Assembly: GCA_950295325.1 (NCBI GenBank)
Contig: OX485807.1
Coordinates: forward strand, 19,069,666 to 19,133,665
Source: Polytrichum commune
Taxonomy: Eukaryota; Streptophyta; Polytrichopsida; Polytrichales; Polytrichaceae
Direction: 5' to 3'
Length of the DNA stretch: 64,000 bases
Positions 10,265 through 21,359 of this stretch are shown piece by piece. A model generated the notes under the pieces. The model worked only from the letters and a program-made list of their open reading frames with translations. It was not told the DNA's origin and made no database searches. Position numbers and translations under genes: made by a program. Position 1 is the stretch's first letter; every line of letters begins with the position of its first letter.

Positions 10265-12420
10265 TATGTGTCAAACATGCTTATCGCCTACAATATTACG
10301 TGGTTGAACTTCCTCCTTGCAAATGATGATGGAGTTTTGCGTAATCAGTTAATTTAAGTTTTGTGTGCATTACCATTACTCCTAAAAGTTGAAACATAAT
10401 GTTTTGAAAATCCTCTAAAATAGTTGAGTTCAATTCATAAGCTCATTAAAAAAAATGACACCTCTTATGATAGAATTTTCACCATGTTAATGAAATCTTT
10501 GTGGAGTTAAGATTATTCAAATAAATGTTTAGCCCTGCATGCATTTTAAATTAAGATTATAAAGTAAATGCGTGTGTTGGTATTGTTGGGCACAGATCCT
10601 CCTCCATAGCATTACTCAATTGATGAGATGTGTTCATGAAACCTGCAGTAGATTTGAGACTAAAGCCTCCAGATGCCAAAACCCTAATGCTACATACTAA
10701 ATCCGAAGGCGGGACAATCAAACACATCTCATCAGCTGAGTAATGTTATGTCGGCATGTAAGTGTTAAGTTGTTTTGACGAATGATACCGAGTGGTCGAG
10801 TGGCTCTAGTAAAGGTCATCCACATCTCCTCTTGGTCACGTGCTGGGTGGTAGTTGGTGCAAGCAATGGCTTCTTAAATCCTTTGGTTGTGCTTGCTTAT
10901 TACTACTTCATGTTGATTGTTCTCAAAGGGAAGCCTCTCGTGTTCAACATGTGTTACCATATAGTGTTGCCATGTAGGCATTTAAGTGATACTTGAAACT
11001 TAGGACTTGGAAACCTATGTGAAGTGATAAGTCCCAACTTCCATGCTCTCAATGGTTGAGATTGCATGGATTAACCTCATGGGACTTGGGACTTGGGACC
11101 CGTGTGAACCGGCCCTTAGTGTAGCTATTGTGCACTATCTAACTAAGTTGTTAAGGAGGTTGTTACACCTCTTGTATGGCACTAGCTAGCTAGGGTCCAG
11201 ATGTGTGGAAAGTCAATTTAAATTCCATTATATTCCTGAAACTTTGTTGACTTTAACTCTTCAATATGTTTCATAAATTGAAGTTGAATATACGCATGAG
11301 GTAGTTGAGCAATACCGAAAGGTCGACTGACGGGTGCTGACAAGGAACAAGTCTTCTAATGTCTTCATCTCATCAGTATTCAGTAGTGAATGGTAAGCTA
11401 TTACAATGACAAGCTTGGAAAATTGTGTTCATGATTCTGATGTGATGAAAAAGATATCGATTCTAACCCTTTATTGGGGTCATCTCTTGCCGGGAGAGTG
11501 TTCAGAATCACTATGTCACATCATAATATGTTGGGTTTCCCACTTGGTATGGTGATGTTTAAGGCTGAGGTATTTAGAACTAATAAAATAAGAGAGTTGG
11601 CGTTTGTTTAGGAGGAGTAATAGCGGGGAATCATTTTTCTTGCAAAGAGAAGCATGTTCTAAGGAGAATGCATTTATCTTATTAAAAAAAATCAGAAATA
11701 TGAAAATTTCTACAAGTTTTGCAGCGTAAGTTTTAGGCTAACACATAGTCGATCTAAAGGTTAACTCATAACCGCTCATCTCAATGCTACTCCTTGGCTA
11801 TGACGATTGCCAAAAATCTTATGAAGGTAATCAATCACAAGGTGCCACAATATAAACTTGAACTTTGTTGACCTAAAAATATATAGATCTCGACATCTAT
11901 GTTGGCATTAGTGAGTGGTTAAATGGACCTAGTCAACTATGGATGCCTCAACCTTTTATATATACACGTGGTATTATATCAAGGAGAAAATAAGTGGCTA
12001 GTCACAAGTGTCCTCTACCCTAGTATTATCTTGTACATTTGACCAATTCTCATGGGTTGTCCAACCAAGACCAAACTTGGGCTCATTTTAGAGATCACTT
12101 TACATTAACGGTCATTTGCAACTGGACTTCACTTAAAGAGTGAGTTACTAACACCATATGTGGTTGGTTTTGGTTGGTTGCTGAACTTTGGTCCATTTCA
12201 GAGACCATCCCTAGGTCTCTCTTCCCACAGGGCAAAGCAATATAAATATACTCATACTAGACATCGGTGATCAAATACAACATATGTATTTTGCATCCAA
12301 GCTCCAAAGGCACCCACGTTGCGCATTTGAACCTAAACTTCAATAACGTCAATGTGTTTAGCTTATTCAAATAATGCACTTTGAGAAATAAGTTGATTTT
12401 AGATAGGGTCACTTTTGACA
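10265..12420. other. Gene-free stretch with small repeats
   Basis: I see no gene. There is an inverted repeat pair at about 10602-10632 and 10712-10748 (cattactca..tgatgagatgtgtt in opposite orientations) that may be a small MITE. A segment at 10965-11116 ends gacttgggacccgtgtgaac and is related to the right end of the MITE at 61206-61463. Confidence 0.5.
10602..10748. repeat. Small inverted-repeat (hairpin) element
   Basis: The left arm agcattactcaattgatgag followed by atgtgtt is matched in reverse by aacattactcagctgatgag followed by atgtgtt on the right. The arms enclose about 80 bases. No clear target duplication was found, so the class is unknown. Confidence 0.6.
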
Positions 12421-12432
12421 TGATTAACTAAA

Positions 12433-12665
12433 GGTTCGAGATGACCCTAAACTGCCGGGTGATAGTGGAGAGGTACCCATTTCCGAATGGAGTGGTTGGT
12501 GGTTTGATTCCCACTGTGAAATCTTCTCTCTACTTGATGGAAAAAAAAACTAGTTAAGTAGGTTGGAAGCCAAGAACCCACCCACCGCAAGAGGATTTTT
12601 GAGTAGGGTAAGGCCAACGGGCTCAAATTCATGTCAGATTGCCCGACGTTGGTTATTTATTTATT
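12433..12665 (+). mobile_element. tRNA-derived SINE, complete copy
   Basis: A perfect 12-bp direct duplication, tgattaactaaa, flanks the insert (12421-12432 and 12666-12677), which is the signature of target-primed retroposition. The 233-bp body has an RNA polymerase III A-box-like sequence, tagtggagagg, and a B-box-like sequence, ggtttgattcc, at tRNA-like spacing near its 5' end. The 3' end is T-rich with ttattt repeats. Two relatives occur in the window: a 3' fragment near 8.2 kb and a copy at 50.1-51.0 kb that is split by a later transposon. No coding capacity; mobilisation would depend on a partner LINE. Confidence 0.88.
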
Positions 12666-12895
12666 TGATTAACTAAATGAAAATTACGTATATAGCTCAA
12701 ATACACTTCCTTGTTTTCCTTGGAGAGACGCACACAATCCATGCCTCTTGAACGCTTAGGGGTTAAGAAATATGCCATTTTTGTCTCCATGTTGTTCAAA
12801 TACCTTCGTGCTAAGTAGGTTGCTTGTATAAAACATGTGTGATTTGTCCCATGCACTTGGGCATGAAGAGCTTGTGGCTCATTGAACTGACCACT

Positions 12896-13260
12896 ACTTA
12901 CAGATGAACCGGTTGAGTTTGAGAAATAACCAGTTGAGGGTCAAGATTTGAGGAAAATTACTGATCATTTTAGAGAAATCCATGAAATATACTTCAATTT
13001 TATTCAAGGAAAAAACAGAAAAATCACAACACGTAACCGGTTGGACTTGGAAACAACAATCGGGGAGAACCGGCAGTTAGTTACAGATGAACCGGTGAGT
13101 TTGAGAAATAACCGGTTGAAGTTCAAGACTTCAGGAGAATTACCAATCACTTTACAGGAATTTACAGAATATACCTCAAATTAACATAGAACGAACCGAA
13201 GGATGTCAACAACATGTAACCAGTTGGCCTTGCAAACACTAGGAGGATCTCAACCGATTA
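12896..13260. repeat. Two-unit 183-bp tandem repeat with aaccggt motifs
   Basis: The landmark cagatgaaccggt recurs at 12901 and 13084, 183 bases apart, and is followed in both by gagtttgagaaataacc. Both units contain several aaccggt-like motifs. Related phrases occur at about 26670 (aaccggttggaccgg) and inside the hAT transposon at about 53890 (tctcaaccggttac). Confidence 0.75.
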
Positions 13261-15830
13261 TGCCCTAAAATCTCCTCAATCACTGCTTGGAAACACTAGG
13301 GTTTTGAGCCTTCATGCCCAAGAATCTCCCCGGAGTCTGTTGTGGAAGTGCAGAGTTTTCAAAGCCTTCTTGAACCCCAGTCGGAGTCAAGGTGGAAGGA
13401 ATCATGTACCTCACTCCATGGTTCCACATGAAATCAATTTTGTTTCATGTGCAACCTAAGAAGCTTGTAACTAACCTACTAGCAAGCATATTCAATTAAG
13501 GTAGACAATTTAATGTGAGAGTCCTTACATGCATCCACTAGAAGTTGTTCACCCAATTTCCTTATATTATATTAGCAACCTCAAGGCAACAGTCAAGTTG
13601 ACCTCTAACTAAGTCATGCATCGTTGAAGTTAATTATCACCAGCTGCATGCTAGCCCATCAAAGATTGAATCATTGAACCTTCCGGTCCATTCTTTTATT
13701 AAGTTATAAAATGAAGTAAGTAACTTAATTACAGTAAGTTCCGAGTCTTCAGGTGCTCACAAATGAAGTTGCTCTTGATTAATATTGGATTTTGCTCATT
13801 ACTCAAAGGCCTTCAACCTCTACTTCTGGACTCTAGAGAGCAATGGCAAAGTAATTAAAGAGAACTTAACTATATGTAATTAAGGACCTCAATCCGTTAC
13901 TGCATCAGGTGTCTGTCTTGGGTTTGTCAGGTTAGTTTTAAAACATGAAATGAAAAGTGAGACTTTGCACTCATAAAAGAAGTGTGGCTTTATAGGTCTT
14001 CAATTGTGTTGTGTAAAAAGGTTCAACTAAGGGCCTTTCCACACATACCGGTTACAAAGTCGACGTTGTTGTTTTGTAACCGGCATCTCTATAATGTAGA
14101 AAAGGGTACTTTGGGTTTTTGGGTTCTAACCAAGTTGCAGGGTAAGTTTGTTCGCACATGAAGTGTTGCTAACGGTTTAGGATTTCTTTTTACCCACTCG
14201 TCGATCCTCCTCATACCATATTCTCATCTGGTCTTCTTTGACGATGTTCACGCCCTATTGAGTGTTCCAAACTGATGGAGTTTGAGTGCGGATGAAATTG
14301 AAAGGTATGTTGAGGGATTTTGAGAGAACCCACAATATAAAGTCCGAATATGAACTAGATAGGATGTGTTGAACAAGATTGAGTAAGAGCCAGTGAACTT
14401 TGCTCTCTCTTATTCTTCTTTCTCATCTGCATCAACCAGCTAATACCGTGCCACAAAACTACCACTAGCACCAATGTGATCACAACTTCCATCAATTTTC
14501 AAAACAAGTGATGAACTTTTTGAAATCTCTCTATCCATAGAGAAACTAAACATTGGTGGGTCTACTAGCTTCTTTGTTGGTATTTTGAACAAATTCTATT
14601 GAATCCACAAACGCATCACGAATCTCAACCCACACAAGTTCCGAGCTTCTTGAATCCACCTCCAAATGCCGACAGTATGTGTGTATTGGCTCATAACCTA
14701 ATTATAGTATCATGTGAACATGCAACATGTGAAAGTAGGCCCTAGGGTGTGTGGTTTTGGGGTGGTTCTCCAAAATATGTGTACACAACATAACCATATA
14801 TCCTTTAGACATTTTTTTGTCGTGAGAGGTGTGATGAACCCATGCATTATAGCAACAACAAATTGAGCATTCGATGCTTGTGCTCATAACCTTTTTGCAA
14901 TCAACCCCATTACCAAGTCAAAGCGCATCCTCCTAGCTAGGACCTACTCAAGTACGTGTGAAGGCCAATGAACCAAGTGCATTCAAAACAAAATGAGAAG
15001 TTGAATCCAAAGTGCTACAAATCCTTTCGAGTCAATCCATTTTGAAGCCTTTGAAGTAATTCAATGTTGGTTCATGGATAGTGATGTAACTTTAAAGGTG
15101 CTATTAGTGAATCATTATGATTGTTGGGTTTGAGCGGGTACAACCATTACAAAGGGGTGAGGTATTGCTTCAAGTTCATTAATCCAAATATCGTCATATA
15201 GTAGATTACAAGAGGCTCGAAACATCCATTGATTTCTATCCTCGTGAGGTGTCATATCATTCAGCTAAATCGATCTTAAATGTTTAACCATGCTTGATTG
15301 CTAGTTTTGAAAATTGCTCCTTACTTGCTATGGAAGCGGTTAAGAAGGCTCCCACAAGCCTATAATACGGTCTCAATGAACTTGTAACATGTGGGATAGG
15401 TGTAGCCATTGCTAGGCCTTTAGTGTCAATTGCAAAAGCAATTTCGGTCTCATAACCGGAGAGGGTGGCAATGTCCCAATATTAGATTTTCTAAAGACTT
15501 TATTTTTCACATAGTGCGAGATGATTAGCAAATCCAAATTGTGACCATAGTTCCTCATACATCCCCAGGGGCCAAGGTGTGGAGTAGTCATACCACGTAC
15601 AAACTAACATGAGTGTAGAAAGGGGTATTATTTGAGGCGTCAACATATATAGTATACATAAGGGAGAGGTATTGTTCTTTTCTAGTGTGTACAATTAAAA
15701 AGGGTATTCATTTTTTTGAAGTAAAGGTAGATGTACAAAAGGGAGCCGTAAGGTTTAGAGAAAAATTTGACAAAAGATGTCCTAGTTTCATCCAATATAT
15801 GTTTCACCCATTGTTGTCATCTAGTAATAC
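13261..15830. other. No recognisable feature
   Basis: No gene, RNA or clear mobile element is visible. A short inverted pair (ccggttacaaa / tttgtaaccgg) occurs at about 14049-14083. Open frames here are all under 70 codons and look like chance. Confidence 0.5.
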
Positions 15831-17560
15831 TCCCCAGTGACTACCTTGTCTATTCTTGTTAGGGACGTGGTTAGGGATAGCATTTGGGTTCTAGATTTTT
15901 CCAACTGGAGGCTCTTGGAGTGCTCATTGGCTGTGTTGAGTTTTGCTCTCCGGATTGTGGCTTAGTTATTGTGTTTTTGTCTTTATTTCTTTGATGCAAT
16001 GGATGAGTTAAAAAATGTTCAAAATTTTCTTAGTGGATTATACATGTAATAAAGGCTTAGTTATTTCATAATTGTATTCTGTATATGTAGTGGAGGCATT
16101 TACCACATCTAATTGAAAAGCTTGGTATAAATACATGACCCTGCTTGCTAGCCTACCATTAGAGTGTACACATTTGCTCTTTTTTTGATCAAATTTCTCA
16201 TATATACGGGGTTCAATTTCAAAGTGACCAAACACGTTCAAGATTCCGGTGAAAAGTCCACCCGCCGGGGGTTCCTTCCAATTATGTTAATTGTTGCATC
16301 CATAATGGTTAACAAGCACCAAACACATAATCCAATTTTTTTCAATACATTGGTGTCCATTTTTAGATTCACAACTATCCACACACCGCTGAACATTTAT
16401 GGATGTTTGAATTAGGCACATCTACACTTCTAAACTCCATAATATCATACTTTGTGGTAGCCAAAGAGCACATGCTATGAAGGAATTTTCTAGTGTTAAC
16501 ATGGATGCGTGATAAAAGAGAATTAGTGTAGCACGTGAAATCATGGAATAACACAATGTCAACATTGCAATAATGACAATAATTACAATGATGACAATGC
16601 GATGCTTGCAAGCGTGTGGTTTGAATTCTTTTTGTGGAATACTATAATGTCAAAAATCCATGATATATGAGAGGGAAACTTGACAATAAGGAGTGAGATT
16701 TAAATTGAGAACATCCGTTCCCTAGTGTTTTGGGATAAAAGAGAAGGAATGACATTAAGGAGGTTGATGTTATAGAGTTATAGAGTGTACTTGTACTTTT
16801 AATCCCCAACATAGATATTTTCACTAGTCTTGAATGCACGAGCTAATTATGGCCATGTCAAAAATGGCAAAGCATATCACCTTGGGGATAACCTAAGGTA
16901 AATGTTCACATTCTACCAATAATTATACACATTGAATGTTTTAATGTTCCAATGTTCTAGTGTTTTAGAGTTGAGCACAAACTAAAGGGACTTGATTGTT
17001 TTTAAAATTATGGATACTGAAAAATAAGATTTATTTGTAAAAATAATATATTAATGTTACAGAAATGCAAGTGTGGGTGGTAGGATTCCAACCTGCATCT
17101 TTTTCCTTCCAAAATGTATTCCAAGTATGCTATTCAAATATTCTTGAGGGAGATGATGGAAATTTCACATTTTTTGTATAATGATAAAGAGCAAGGTGGG
17201 AGTGGATTTTTGATGTTCCCTAAGATGTTCCCTAGAGGTTAAGATAAGTGGGTCTTATTCAAATACAAGTCTAAATTGGACACCTACGTTCAAGTGATGT
17301 GACGTTAGGTGTGCATTTAAAGATATTTACTCAAAACAAAGACACGTTTTCAAGAGTGATTGGACTCCATGTGCTCAAAACTTTGTATCATAATTTAACA
17401 CATACAGGGAGACCTATATAACCATTTAGGAAAGAAAAAGAATCTTCATGTTGATAAAGCATAGGACATCTATATGATCTATGAAACCTATGAGGACAAT
17501 GGCTCTGACCTTTATTAGGACTTGCTAATCATCTTATACTAATTGAGTGCTCAGTGACCT
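15830..17560 (+). mobile_element. LTR-retroelement-like repeat, copy 1
   Basis: This region is collinear, in the same orientation and with many differences, with 35040-35950. Shared blocks include gttgagttttgctctc, tttgatgcaat, tacatgtaataaa, a TATA-box-like gtataaatacatga, a terminal block near 16210 (gggttcaatttc), then cattggtgtccattttt, ggacacctacgttcaagtgat and cttgctaatcatctta. A shared promoter-like TATA box followed by a longer non-coding body suggests an LTR and its internal region, but I could not confirm TG...CA ends, a primer-binding site or any gag/pol coding. It could be a non-autonomous LTR element. Confidence 0.45.
16430..16780 (-). repeat. Dispersed repeat shared in inverted orientation with 32.06-32.55 kb
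   Basis: The reverse complement of this segment shares blocks such as catgctacactaattct, atcacgcatccatgttaa and ttggttaccaca with 32410-32550, and further blocks with 32060-32230. The match is diverged but collinear over more than 400 bases. The two copies lie about 15.5 kb apart. Confidence 0.6.
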
Positions 17561-19440
17561 CTAGAAGTGGGCTAATTGGAAAAAAATAGCCATTCAAAGA
17601 CCCATCTACCTTAACTGGGCTAAGGTTTGCAGAGTCCAATAAGGGTTACAAGTTCCCTTTACTGGTGATTTTATCTAGAATAGCTTAAAGCTAGGAAAAT
17701 GTGGGCCCAAGTGTCACATGTCCTTCCACAAATTTTAGAAGAAAATAATCATTTCATACCCAACCCTAGGGATTTCTATAAATGATAGTGTACATATGAA
17801 GCCATCATTCCCACTCAATTCCAATCTATGGTATGGACACATGGTTGATTCTTGCATACGTTTGCTTGCAATAACTAGTTGAGGTAGTTGCATTGTTGTT
17901 ATGTGAAGAATCCAAGTCTCCCTCCCATGCCAAGGAATGCTATCATGTAAGCGGTCAAGGGGGGGAAAAGACATGGCAATAAGGGTACTTGTACTCGGTA
18001 CCCGTGGAATTATGAGACTTTTGCGAAGTATATGGCATCTTCAGTGAGCCCAAGTGTTATAGTGGTGGGGTTTTGGGACAATGTCATTAAGACTGCACAT
18101 TGGCATATGGAATAAATTATGCTTGTAAACATGGATAGAGATAAATAGTGAAAACACACATATAAACTCATGTTCACCAATCATGGTTATTGGGAAACCC
18201 AAACGAAAACATCATACAAAAATCAAAACAACAAATGTATTGAATGTTGTCGAGGTCACCTTCAAACCCTCAGCAAACTTAGACGGTGTAACCCGCTGCT
18301 GACCAGTTTACATGGAAGTTACTCCCACCAAAATTAGACCTTCATTAGGTTTTCCATTTCTGGTGAAGGTGTTTGCACTCATATAATCTTAATTTTGTGA
18401 TACATAATTTTAATGCTCTTTTTGAATCCTCGAGGACAAACTGACCTAAGTTTTCAAGTTTATGTCCCCCGAAATCTAATGTCAAGGTTAGGTATTCCTA
18501 AACCTTTATTAGATTTTGCATCTTATATGGACTTAGTAACATAATCCCTTTTCTAATCAAGAGCCCTTTATAAATCTCTAAGGATAAAGTGTCCAAGTCT
18601 TTAAGTTTATGTTCCCCGAAACCCTAATGTCAAGGTTAAGTGTTTTAGGGAGAACATCGTTCATACATACAATATCTTTCATGGTTTGAATGATCGTAAA
18701 AGATTCTTAATCCATTTAAGAATATGTACTTATGATAAGGTTACAATTTCTTGAAAGTCCAAACATACTCCTTCACTAAAGTATATTCATAAGATTTTCT
18801 TCCGATACTTTAATTCCTAGAGTCCACATTCATATGCATGAAATCTTTCATTCCAAATGCTTGCCCTATGGTTACTCAAGTTCTTTCCTTTGTAATCCCT
18901 AAATTATCATTTTAGAGTTTCTTTGGAGATCTTTTAGGAATTCCTACGTAATCATTTCAAGTTCATTTGAATGACAAGATGTGTTTAGAGATGACATCTT
19001 GGATTGTAGTTGATGTGGCCTAATCGACGGCCATCTCCTTTCGGTCCTCCTCTTGATGGTGAAACCGATATCTCCACCGAGTAAAGTACCGTGTACTCTT
19101 TAACTCACGATTCTCCGATTCCGAACTAACTTTAGATGAAATTGCTCCGATTCCGAAAATGTATCCTCCAAGTTCGAAACGTAATTTCTCAAAGAGGTCC
19201 TTCTCTTTTTGCTATTTTAACCCGCATTCGGTTTTCAAACTTCTCCAAACGAAACTAGGCTTGGGTATTGTTTTACGGCCGTACACCTTCAAATTCTCCT
19301 ATTTGCCCATTCTCCAAGTTTTTGAGGACTTTCCGAATCCTTCCAAGTCTTCGAGTGCAAGGATTCTTCAATTCTTTGAATCTCGAATGCCGAGGATCTT
19401 TCGATCCTTAATGTTTTCTAAACTCGCGGCCTCCAATCTC
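17561..19440. other. No gene recognised; one short tandem duplication
   Basis: No gene is supported. Around 18440-18660 the phrase aagtttatgt(c/t)ccccgaaa followed by ctaatgtcaaggtta occurs twice, about 146 bases apart. A 131-codon open frame at 19159-19554 runs into the 38-bp repeat array and shows no recognisable domain. Confidence 0.5.
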
Positions 19441-19680
19441 AAGGGCCTCCAGTCTCAAGGGCCTCCAGTCGCTCATGGGCCTCAACGCCTCCGAGGATAT
19501 TATTTCAATCCTTTAAGTTCGAACGCCTCCGGGGATAATATTTCAATCCTTTAAGTTCGAACGCCTCCGGGGATAATATTTCAATCCTTTAAGTTCGAAC
19601 GCCTCCGGGGATAATATTTCAATCCTTTAACTCCGCGAGCGCGAGGATAATATTTCAATCCTTTAAAGTTCGTAGGCCAC
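19441..19680. repeat. 38-bp minisatellite preceded by a 15-bp repeat
   Basis: The unit cgcctccggggataatattt plus caatcctttaagttcgaa (38 bases) is repeated about four to five times from 19486, the last unit diverged (ctccgcgagcgcgaggataa). Just before it, ctcaagggcctccagt occurs two to three times in tandem. The units are almost identical, which suggests a recent array. Confidence 0.9.
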
Positions 19681-20224
19681 CGGTCTTCTAGTCCGCCACC
19701 TCGAGTTGCTTGCGTTGAATGAGGTGAATTAGGTGCCATATGTGGCCCCTTTATATAGGCTTCGAATTTAGGGTAATCTAAGATGTGGCGGTTAGGTCTT
19801 TAAATGTCTGTATTTACTAATTTTAGCCCTGAATGTTCATACAGTCTAAATTCAGCCCTGTCCGATCTATTAATAGACTGTCACGTGCTTAAATTAGCTC
19901 TACTAATGAGGTACATATGGGCATGTTTCAACCGCCTAGATGTGCCATTGGTAGTTGTCATCCCCTTTCTTCCATTCATCCCAAAATAGGCTCATTATTC
20001 ATTGCCGGTAGTTAAGCCCATCCGAAATTCGTCATCCTTGTGTCCTTCCATCTATCATCTAAGGGTTCATCCCTTCTTCCATCCTTACTATGTCTACTTA
20101 CTATCCTATTGGAGCATCTTCTAATTCATTAGCGTAAGAGGTCACTAACGGGTTTGCTCAAGAGTAGTCCTAACCTACTAATCTAAGGCTCTCACTAATT
20201 GGTAGCCCGTAACCCTAATTACTC

Positions 20225-20530
20225 ATGGTCTGGGTAGGTCGGTGGGTCCCATAAAAGGGACAGGTGGCCGGCCCCCTTTTCGCTCACCGCCTTCCGGGCT
20301 CGCAGCCTCTCCTTGGCCGGGCCTTCACGCCCCTGTCGCCACGTGGCTCGTCTCTCTCTCGCTCTTCGCCTGCTCTCCGCCTGCTCTGCTCTCGGTCTCC
20401 CCCGAACGGCTCCCTGCTGCAGTCCCTCAGTCCCTCAGTCCCTTTGGCTTCGTCGCTCCCCTGTTACACCAGTACCTGAATTCCTTTATCTCCGCTGGTC
20501 TGTCTTGCCCTTCCTGATGCTTGCGTGTTG
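20225..20530 (+). promoter_or_regulatory. GC- and pyrimidine-rich island with TATA-like box
   Basis: This island is much richer in G+C than its surroundings. It begins with a TATA-like sequence, cataaaaggg, near 20250, followed by a CT-rich leader (ctctctctcgctcttcgcct). Overlapping open frames of 71-91 codons in all three plus frames look like a composition effect. It could be the core promoter and leader of a gene or of an LTR retroelement; no coding exon downstream was recognised. Confidence 0.3.
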
Positions 20531-20879
20531 TGTTTGGATCCGAAGGCTCTACAAATGCAACCTATGTAGAACCTTATGTTGAAATCACTGTGACTATCCA
20601 TGTCGTTTTCCATTCTCCCACACTCCTCACTGCCTTTATGCACCTCATTACAGTACTTGAGCTATGTCAATTACAAATGGATGGCTATTGAGACATCTAG
20701 ACTTGCATTAAGGTTTAGGTGTAGAAGTCTCCACCATGTCCTTGGCTACACTATCAACATATGTAGGAATTCCCACCATCCTAGGAGGCGACTTGATGGA
20801 CATCAACACTTTGCAACATACAAAAAACCCTAACATTAGGTGCCATATCCAATGAAATAATGTTGTGCATACAATAATT

Positions 20880-21350
20880 ATTAATGGGAAGCCTTACAAC
20901 ACGTGGCAAACTTACTTACTAATGCGGGAGCACTTAGCCACCTTCCTAATTGGTGCATCGTCATCAACAAGAGAGTGTGAATGGGCTTCTCTTGCAGACC
21001 GAAGGGAGGAAGAGGTGCATCACACAGTGGAGTGAGAATATCATCATAAATGGCATAATATCCCTCATATGCTATTACCATGGATACATATGCATCACAC
21101 CCATAGTCTCCAAAGAGGAGAAGACGTATCTTGTGCCCATTATAGGTAATCCGCAATGCACTTGCCTTGATTTTGCGAATATGTCATCAATGGCAAAGGG
21201 GTTAGTGGGTATGCTACAAACATTTGTACTACGTTTTTAGGTATTTGTGCAAAGTTGACTATGCCACCGACAAATTCATTCACGCACCCTCATTCAACTA
21301 CAATGAAGTGATGCATCTTCTTGAGCTTGCCAACGTGGCGGAGCAAGCTT
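20880..21350 (+). pseudogene. Possible MULE-type SWIM-domain remnant
   Basis: From about 21120 the plus strand reads TYLVPIIGNPQCTCLDFANM, then, past a stop, LCKVDYATDKFIHAPSFNYN and EVMHLLELANV. The C-x-C-x-D-F motif followed at a distance by an aromatic/basic stretch resembles the SWIM zinc finger found at the C-terminus of Mutator-like transposases and FAR1-type proteins. The expected later Cys-x-His pair is not visible and stops intervene, so at most this is a decayed fragment. No terminal repeats were found. Confidence 0.35.
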
Positions 21351-21359
21351 AGTGCCATG

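Noticed and set aside
12440-12510. A possible tRNA gene
   Set aside because: A- and B-box-like motifs are present, but no complete cloverleaf is evident; the flanking 12-bp duplication and repeated copies show it is the head of a SINE.
19159-19554. 131-codon frame
   Set aside because: It ends inside the 38-bp minisatellite and has no recognisable domain; Ser/Phe-rich content reflects pyrimidine-rich sequence.
20242-20582. Three overlapping frames of 71-91 codons
   Set aside because: All three plus frames are open together in a GC- and CT-rich island, which is a composition effect.
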